From: an uncultured Clostridia bacterium
GTDB taxonomy: Bacteria > Bacillota > Clostridia > Christensenellales > UBA1242
Assembly (NCBI GenBank): GCA_946612575.1
Contig: CAMOEU010000027.1
Coordinates: 1 to 7,818, forward strand
Length of the DNA stretch: 7,818 bases
Reading direction: 5' to 3'
Shown here one piece after another: positions 1 through 5,800 of the stretch; positions within the stretch are counted from its first letter, which is position 1; every line of letters starts with the position of its first letter. The position numbers and the translations under genes are program-made. The notes beneath the pieces are model-generated. The model was given only the letters and a program-made list of their open reading frames with translations. It was not told the DNA's origin and did no database searches.

Positions 1-1
1 T

Positions 2-2605
2 GGTATTCTTGCTTCAAGCAACTCTGGTGTTATAACAAACTGCTTTGTTAATTCGATTGAAGGGGCGACAGTTTCTGTTGTGTCAACAACTACAAGTGCA
101 GAATCATATGTCGGTGGTCTTGTTGCAAACAATGACGGCTTTATCACAAACTCAAGAGTTTCTGTAAATATGTTTGCAAATGTCAATTTGGCGGGTTTTG
201 CAGGGCAAAATAGTGGTGTTATTGCAAGTTCTTATTTCAAATCTCCAAAGGTGGCTCAAGATATTGGAGAAGGTAGATTTGCTACACTCAAAAATGAAAC
301 TGAAACAACAAGCGAATTTACTGCTGGATTTGTTGTTTTGAACTCTGGAAGAATTTATACTTCTTATGTGAGTGGAGATGTTTCAAATTGCACACCAGAT
401 GCTTATTATTCTGAAGATCAAAACACAATTGATTCAAGCAACAATATTTCCGGTTTTGCTTATACAAACAATGGAAATATTGAAGATTGTTATTCAAACA
501 TCAAACTTTCTTCAGGTGCTTATGCTGCGGGATTTGTGTTTGAAAATGCTGGAAATGTGGAAAGATGTTTCTCAACAAGTGTGCTTGCAAGCATGCAGAC
601 ATCAAACTATGGTTTTGCATATAAAAACTCAGTAAATAACACGGTTGGAAATATTGAAGATTGCTATTATCTCAGTGATAGTGAAAATAGAATAAATGTC
701 AGCATAGGTGAAATTTCAGATGCTGTTATTGATTCTTTGACAATTTCAGAATTTGGACAAATTGACAAATACTTCAAGAATTATGTAGTTAAGAATGAAA
801 TAGGTGTAGATTCTGTTTGGTTCTTCAGTGAAGGTGTTTCAAGTGATGTTTTGGGAAGAGAATTCAACATCGGAAGAATTGAGCTTGTTGCTCCAAATAT
901 CATTGCTAAATCAATCAAAGAGCTTGAAAGAGTGGAAACTATTGTTGATGAAGAGACTGGTGTTTCTTATGCAAATTATGTTTACAACTATACAGTTGAC
1001 TCAGGAAAGATTGGCTCGCTTTATAATCCATTTGTGATTTATGATGCGGAAAACTTTGAAAAACTTATTTTGCAAGAAAACAACTCAGCAAATCAAAACA
1101 AATCACACTATAGACTTGCTTGTGATATTGATTTTGAAGATTATGAATATAACTCAGCACTTTATAAGACAATCTTTATGGGCACTTTGGAAGGAAACTT
1201 TATGAGTGTCAATGGCATAAGCATTTCTTCAAATGAAGCACTCAATTATGCAGGATTGTTTGCGGCTGTTGGATTTGCTGGTGATGAAGAGTCTATTGGT
1301 GCTGTGATGAATTTGACAATTGTGCCTAAAAATGTTTCATTTATCAATGCACAAGTTGTTGGTGGAATTGCAGGAAAGATTGAAAATGCGACAATTGTGA
1401 ATGTCAATGTCAACATTGAAAACTCCAATGAAAAGGTTATTGCTGTGGGAGGTAATATTGTCGGTGGTGTTGTTGGTCTTGCGATTGGAGATTATAAGAT
1501 TCAAAATGTTGTTTCTCAAATTGGTGTGAGAGCAGAAAAGAAGTCTTCATCAAGCTCTTATGAAGAAGGTGTAAACATTTCAAGCTGCTCATATGCTGGC
1601 TCTATTGTCGGTGTTTTGGCAGATAGTGGCTATGTTTATAATATCAATGTTGACTCCGAAATTGATGTTTTGGGCGATAAGGCTGGACTTGTCTTCGGAT
1701 TTGTTGACAAAAATGTTGTTGCAGAGAAGATTGTCTTGAATATGATGAACAATCACACAATCAATGCATATTCTTATGGCGGTTTTGTTGCGGGAGAATC
1801 TAAGGGGACTTTGAAAGACATAACCATCAATGGAAGTGGCATATTTACAAACTTCAAAAAGTCTCCATCAATTCCTAAAGCGGTTGGTGGTGTAGTTGGT
1901 CTTGCAAATGGCGGCTTGATTGAAAATGTTTACACAAATCAATCAATTCAAGTGACGACAAAATCTACAGATGATAATGGTGTTGCATATCTTGGTGGTG
2001 TTGTTGGTATTATGTCTGCAAACACAATGTTAAGTGATATCACTGTCGAGAATGCAACTCTTTCTGGATATAAGTTTGTAGGTGGTGTTGTTGGATGTAT
2101 TGAAAGTGATGATGGTGCTGTTCAGGCGACAAACATCAATGTTTCTGGCTGTACACTTATTGTTTCTGCAAGATATATCGAACTTATTGGTGCAGGCGGA
2201 TTTGTTGGATTCCTTGCTGACAGATGTGTGGTAAACCTCAATGTTGAGAGTGACGATAGCGAATATAGAAACATCTTCCAAATCAATACAATAAACACAA
2301 CTTCATATGTTTACAACACTGCAGTAAACACATATGTCGGGGCAGTGTTTGGATGTGTTGAAAGTGATGCGGCACAATTTGTTTCAAACACAACCTCAAG
2401 TGTGGATGATATAAAATCTTATGTTTATAATATGTCTTCATCAAGAGGTCAAATAAATGATGCTGTAGAATATGCTGATTATGTAGGAAACGGCAATGTG
2501 TCAACTCTTGGAACTGTTTTGTTTAGCAGAACTTTAGAGGATGGTGAAACTGAAACATCTCATACAAACGGGAGATATGTCTTCATAATTTCTCAATGTA
2601 AATAA
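2..2605 (+). CDS. Large GLUG-repeat surface/adhesin-like protein, C-terminal part (5' end outside window)
   Basis: The reading frame is open from the left edge, so the GTG at 80 is not the real start; 867 residues are visible. The protein is built of short degenerate repeats of the GLUG type: an aromatic residue, then GG or AG, V/F, V/A and G, followed by N-G-x-I and often N/D-C-Y (for example YVGGLVANNDGFITNS at 107, ISGFAYTNNGNIEDCY at 446). Two repeat blocks are separated by a linker and a module (about 1020-1260) that reads like the usual lead-in of such proteins: NPFVIYDAENFEKLI, then YRLACDIDFED, then a F-x-G-T-x-E-G-N segment. The composition is rich in Ser, Thr, Asn, Val and Gly. Proteins of this kind are normally secreted, probably beta-helical and cell-surface; that location is inferred, since any signal peptide lies outside the window. 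No LPXTG motif, membrane segment or basic tail is seen at the C-terminus. The stop runs directly into a terminator, so this looks like the natural end. The exact function, such as adhesion, is unknown. Confidence 0.85.
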   Translation, partial: GILASSNSGVITNCFVNSIEGATVSVVSTTTSAESYVGGLVANNDGFITNSRVSVNMFANVNLAGFAGQNSGVIASSYFKSPKVAQDIGEGRFATLKNETETTSEFTAGFVVLNSGRIYTSYVSGDVSNCTPDAYYSEDQNTIDSSNNISGFAYTNNGNIEDCYSNIKLSSGAYAAGFVFENAGNVERCFSTSVLASMQTSNYGFAYKNSVNNTVGNIEDCYYLSDSENRINVSIGEISDAVIDSLTISEFGQIDKYFKNYVVKNEIGVDSVWFFSEGVSSDVLGREFNIGRIELVAPNIIAKSIKELERVETIVDEETGVSYANYVYNYTVDSGKIGSLYNPFVIYDAENFEKLILQENNSANQNKSHYRLACDIDFEDYEYNSALYKTIFMGTLEGNFMSVNGISISSNEALNYAGLFAAVGFAGDEESIGAVMNLTIVPKNVSFINAQVVGGIAGKIENATIVNVNVNIENSNEKVIAVGGNIVGGVVGLAIGDYKIQNVVSQIGVRAEKKSSSSSYEEGVNISSCSYAGSIVGVLADSGYVYNINVDSEIDVLGDKAGLVFGFVDKNVVAEKIVLNMMNNHTINAYSYGGFVAGESKGTLKDITINGSGIFTNFKKSPSIPKAVGGVVGLANGGLIENVYTNQSIQVTTKSTDDNGVAYLGGVVGIMSANTMLSDITVENATLSGYKFVGGVVGCIESDDGAVQATNINVSGCTLIVSARYIELIGAGGFVGFLADRCVVNLNVESDDSEYRNIFQINTINTTSYVYNTAVNTYVGAVFGCVESDAAQFVSNTTSSVDDIKSYVYNMSSSRGQINDAVEYADYVGNGNVSTLGTVLFSRTLEDGETETSHTNGRYVFIISQCK
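107..690 (+). repeat. GLUG-like protein repeat block A (about 6 units)
   Basis: Six units start near 107, 188, 320, 446, 524 and 605. The spacing is about 26-27 codons, or 42-44 codons where a loop is inserted. Each has a hydrophobic/aromatic residue, G-F/L-V/A, N-x-G-x-I/V and then a C/S-Y/F pair. This block is the more typical GLUG form with D/N-C-Y ends (EDCY twice, ERCF once). The last unit carries an insertion (NSVNNTV) between its two halves. Such repeats are thought to form rungs of a beta-helix; that structure is inferred from the family, not shown here. Confidence 0.7.
1244..2400 (+). repeat. GLUG-like protein repeat block B (about 11 units), with near-identical DNA core
   Basis: Units begin near 1244, 1355, 1457, 1592, 1679, 1775, 1880, 1988, 2075, 2189 and 2333. 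Their core is V-GG-V-V-G (IVGGVVGL, AVGGVVGL, YLGGVVGI, FVGGVVGC, GAGGFVGF). They lack the Cys-Tyr ends of block A. At DNA level the 14-mer GGTGGTGTTGTTGG occurs exactly at 1463-1476, 1994-2007 and 2081-2094, and with one change at 1886-1899. These could allow slippage or unequal exchange between units. The unit borders are my reading by eye. Confidence 0.6.
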
Positions 2606-2633
2606 AAAAATGGGCTGTAAAGCTCATTTTTTT
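2604..2633 (+). terminator. Intrinsic terminator of the surface-protein gene
   Basis: A hairpin starts within the TAA stop. Seven A (2604-2610) plus TGGGCT (2611-2616) pair with AGCTCA (2621-2626) plus seven T (2627-2633), with one G-T wobble and a GTAA loop. The T-run downstream of the short G/C-containing core is the classic rho-independent form. It separates the surface-protein transcript from rpoBC, and it supports the stop at 2605 as the genuine gene end rather than a frameshift product. Confidence 0.85.
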
Positions 2634-2650
2634 GTTGTTTTTTTAAAAAA

Positions 2651-2686
2651 TTGTTTTGAAAATGGCAAATTATGTGATAATATAAC
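2651..2686 (+). promoter_or_regulatory. Possible upstream promoter (weak)
   Basis: TGTGATAAT at 2673-2681 reads as an extended -10 (TG, one base, then GATAAT, five of six bases of the consensus). The nearest -35-like boxes are TTGTTT (2651-2656, 19-bp gap) and TTGAAA (2656-2661, 14-bp gap), neither ideally spaced. TATAAC at 2681 is another -10 choice, 19 bp from TTGAAA. In such AT-rich DNA chance matches are common, so this is only a candidate second start for the rpoBC leader. Confidence 0.35.
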
Positions 2687-2716
2687 CATATATTTAATAT
2701 TTGTTTAATTTCTCAT

Positions 2717-2736
2717 TAGATTTTTTCGAAAATCTA
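2717..2736. repeat. Perfect 8-bp inverted repeat with TTCG loop, next to the -35 box
   Basis: TAGATTTT (2717-2724), TTCG (2725-2728) and AAAATCTA (2729-2736) form a perfect palindrome that ends one base before the TTGACT box. As DNA it could be an operator for a dimeric regulator. As RNA, if transcribed from further upstream, it would be a UUCG-loop hairpin. There is no clean T-run straight after it, so it is a poor terminator. Which role it has, if any, cannot be decided from the sequence. Confidence 0.5.
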
Positions 2737-2765
2737 TTGACTTTTTATCGCATTTATGATAAACT
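2737..2765 (+). promoter_or_regulatory. Main rpoBC promoter candidate (sigma-A type)
   Basis: TTGACT (-35, 2737-2742; five of six consensus bases) is followed by exactly 17 bp and TAAACT (-10, 2760-2765; four of six). A TG at 2757-2758 lies one base before the -10, giving an extended -10 that would offset the weaker hexamer. Transcription would start near 2772, leaving a leader of about 110 nt. It is the best promoter-like site between the upstream terminator and rpoB, and no promoter could fit between the leader hairpin and the rpoB start. Confidence 0.65.
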
Positions 2766-2819
2766 CAATTTGTTAATTGGTGCAATGTTGAGAAAATACT
2801 ACCATTTTTAACTTAATAG

Positions 2820-2870
2820 AAAAGGAGTAAGGAGGTTTTTTGCCCCCTAACTCCTTTTTTAAATTTTTTT
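2820..2870 (+). terminator. Terminator-like hairpin (candidate attenuator) in the rpoB leader
   Basis: AAAAGGAGT (2820-2828) pairs perfectly with ACTCCTTTT (2850-2858). The stem continues inward through AGG (2830-2832) with CCT (2846-2848) and GG (2834-2835) with CC (2843-2844), interrupted by an A-A and an A-C mismatch. In total there are 14 pairs around a seven-base loop, TTTTTTG. The 3' side runs into TTTTTT, AAA and seven more T. It has the form of an intrinsic terminator, yet it sits between the promoter and rpoB and ends just before the ribosome binding site. Every rpoBC transcript from the upstream promoters must therefore read through it, which suggests attenuation. It could alternatively end a short leader RNA. 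Confidence 0.75.
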
Positions 2871-2875
2871 AGGAG
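2871..2875 (+). promoter_or_regulatory. rpoB ribosome binding site
   Basis: AGGAG at 2871-2875 lies eight bases before the ATG at 2884, which is good spacing. This decides the start: the in-frame GTG at 2875 shares its first base with this site and cannot be the initiator. The hexamer AGGAGT (2871-2876) is also complementary to ACTCCT (2850-2855) in the upstream hairpin, so the site may be masked in an alternative fold. Confidence 0.85.
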
Positions 2876-2883
2876 TGTTTATT

Positions 2884-5800
2884 ATGGCTAACTTTTTGAA
2901 AAAACAAAAATTCGGAAAAACTGAAAGATATACTTTTGCACAGCTTAAAGATTATATCGACATTCCATCTCTTTTGGATATCCAAAGAAACAGTTTTAAG
3001 GATTTTATGGAAAATGGCATCAAAGATGTTCTTGATGAATTTTCTCCTATCGTAGATTACTCTGGCAAAGCAAAACTTTATTTGCTTGACCCAATTTTGG
3101 ATGTAAAGCCAAAGTATGACAAGAAAGAATGTAAGAGAAGAAGTGCAACTTACTCTGTTCCACTCAATGTTAAGGCAAGATTTGTTGTTGAAGAAACAGG
3201 CCAAGCAGTGGAAGATGTTGTTTTCTTGGGCGACATTCCATATATGACAGATGACTGTTCATTTGTTTTTAATGGTGTAGAGAGAGTTGTTGTAAATCAA
3301 ATTATCAAATCTCCAAACTATTACCTTCTTAAGGACAAAGCTCACGATATGTCAACTCTTCGTGGACAAATTATTCCAAAAAGAGGTATGTATATTGAAT
3401 TTGAACAAGGTGCAAACGAACTTCTTAAAGTTGTTCTTGACAGAAGAAACAAAATCACTTTGGGACTTTTCTTGAAGTGTTTTGGATACACCGCAGACGA
3501 AATTTCAAAATTGTTTGGTGGACATAGACTTATCAAAAATGTTCTTGAAAAGGAAACTCAACAAACTCAAGAAGAAGCTTTGTTGGAATTTGCTAGAAAG
3601 ACAAGACCTGCTGATGTTCCTTCTGCTGAAACAACAAGAAGCTATCTCAATCTTTGGTTCTTCTCTGACCAATGGTATAACTTGTCTAGAGTTGGTAGAT
3701 ACAATCTCAACAAAAAACTTTCAATCGAAAAGAGAGTTTTGGGACATATTATTTCTAAAGATGTCATCTCTCCAGATGGCGAACTTATCGCCAAGGCTGG
3801 CACAGAGGCGACAGCTGAAATTGCACACAAGATTAAAGCAAGCGGTGTAAACGAAGTTTGGATTCAACTTCCAGACAAAGAATATCTCATCAGAGGAAAC
3901 AACAGAGTTAGACTTTCTGATGTTATTCCTTGCAATGAAAAAGAACTTGGAATTTTGGAAGAAGTTTACTATCCAGTTTTGGCTGATATTTTGAAAGAAA
4001 ACAAAACAAAAGAAAAGAGACTTGCAGCAATCAAAGAACATGCTAAAGATTTGATGATCACAACTCTTACAATGGATGATATTTTGGCTTCTATCTCTAT
4101 GTATCTTGACTGCATCGAAGAAATCTGCAAGACAGACAAAATCGAACACTTGTCAAACAAGAGGGTTGCTACAGTTGGCGAACTTTTGCACGACCACTTC
4201 CGTTCTGGTGTCACAAAACTTGTTGCAAATGTTAGAGAAACTTTGCAAGGAAAGGAACTTTCTGAAGTCACACCAAGACAAATTGTCAATCCAAAAGCTG
4301 TAAACAGAGCTTTGAGAGATTTTATTGCTTCTTCTCAACTTTCACAACTTATGGATCAAGTCAACCCACTTTCTGGAATTACTCAAAAGAGAAGAGTTTC
4401 TGCTGTTGGTCCTGGAGGAATCAAGAAGGAAAGAGCTGATGCTGAAGTGAGAGATATTCACTATACAAACTATGGCCGTATCTGCCCTATCGAAACTCCA
4501 GAAGGACAAGCTATCGGACTTGTTAACACTCTTACTGCTTATGCAAAAGTTGATGAATATGGTTTCTTGCAAACACCTTACAGAAAGGTAGATAAGGAAA
4601 CAGGTATCGTTTCAGATAAGTGCGAATATTATATGGCTGATATCGAAGATGAAGCATACATCGCACAAGCAACAGAACCACTCGATGAAGAAGGCAGATT
4701 TATCAATAAGAGAGTTATTTGCCGTCACAAAGATTATGCTATCGAAGTTCCTGCAAAACAAGTTGATTATGTTGATGTTTCTCCAAGACAATTCATTTCT
4801 GTGGCTACATCACTTATTCCATTTGTAAACAGCAACGAAGCTAACCGTGCTTTGATGGGTGCAAACATGCAAAGACAAGCAGTGCCACTTATCAAGGCTG
4901 AAGCTCCAATTGTTGGAACTGGTATGGAAGCAACTGTTGCTCACGATTGTGGATATACACAACTTGCAAAAAATGATGGTGTTGTTTCTTATGTCAGTGC
5001 TGATGAAGTAAGAGTTAAGACAGCAGATGGTGCTGAGGATATTTATACACTTATCAAATTTGATAAGACAAATGATGAAACTTGCTTTAACCAAAAACCT
5101 TGTGTAAAGAAAGGTGAAAAAGTTAAGAAAGGTGAAGTTATCATTGATGGTTATTCAACAGACAATGGTGAACTTGCTCTTGGTAAGAATGTTCTTGTTG
5201 GTTATATGAACTGGGAAGGATACAACTACGAAGATGCTATCCTTATCAATGAAAGACTTGTTAAGGAAGATGTTTACACATCAATTTGCCTTAAAGTTGA
5301 AGAACTTAAATGCAGAACAACAAAACTTGGTGATGAAGTTATCACAAGAGATATTCCAAATCTTGGTGAAGATGCTCTTAAAAACCTTGATGAAAATGGT
5401 ATTGTAAGAGTTGGTGCTGAAGTTAGAGCCGGAGATATCTTGGTCGGAAAAGTCACTCCAAAGGGTGAAACAGAGCTTTCTCCTGAAGAAAGACTTCTTC
5501 GTGCTATCTTTGGTGAAAAGGCTAGAGAAGTTAGAGATACTTCACTTCGTGTTCAACACGGTAAGGGTGGTGTTGTCGTTGATGTTCAAGTGTTCAGCAG
5601 AGCAAACAAAGACGAACTCGAACCTGGTGTTAACGAACTTGTTAAAGTCACAATCGCTCAAAAGAGAAAACTTTCTGTCGGCGATAAGATGTCTGGCCGT
5701 TATGGAAACAAGGGATGTATTTCAATCATTATGCCAGAAGCTGATATGCCATTTATGGCAAATGGTCGTCCACTTGACATTGTGCTCAACCCACTTGGTG

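Larger units (their letters stand above)
2766..2883 (+). promoter_or_regulatory. Structured 5' leader of rpoBC
   Basis: The untranslated leader from about 2772 to the rpoB start has several self-complementary parts. CAATT/AATTG (2766-2770 with 2775-2779) is a perfect short palindrome at the predicted transcription start. GTT plus GAAAAT (2787-2797) can pair with ATTTTT plus AAC (2804-2812), leaving a two-base bulge and the loop ACTACC. A long terminator-like hairpin (2820-2858) is last. I recognise no known riboswitch or T-box: there is no T-box core sequence and no specifier-stem layout. The two small pairings are weak; the last hairpin is the convincing one. Confidence 0.5.

Noticed and set aside
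80..82. GTG at 80 as the start of the surface-protein gene
   Set aside because: The frame continues upstream to the window edge in matching repeat sequence, and there is no ribosome binding site before 80.
107..2400. CRISPR array or tandem DNA repeat
   Set aside because: The repeats are degenerate at DNA level, lie in a coding frame and have irregular spacing; they are protein repeats.
2484..2605. Frameshift or early stop at the end of the surface-protein gene
   Set aside because: The terminator begins within the stop codon and no repeat-like sequence continues in another frame downstream.
2638..2650. T7/A6 palindrome as a second terminator
   Set aside because: There is no G/C core and no loop; it is a simple AT tract, more likely an UP-like or flexible element if anything.
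2875..2883. GTG at 2875 as the rpoB start, adding Met-Phe-Ile
   Set aside because: It shares bases with the AGGAG ribosome binding site and has none of its own; ATG 2884 has ideal spacing.
2772..2883. T-box, ribosomal-protein leader or known metabolite riboswitch
   Set aside because: No T-box core, no recognisable L10-binding fold and no conserved riboswitch sequence; only simple hairpins are seen.
3721..4149. 142-codon minus-strand frame inside rpoB, and similar plus-strand frames at 3482-3850 and 5831-6259
   Set aside because: All overlap conserved rpoB sequence in other frames; the composition is Cys/Phe/Leu-rich noise with no start signals.
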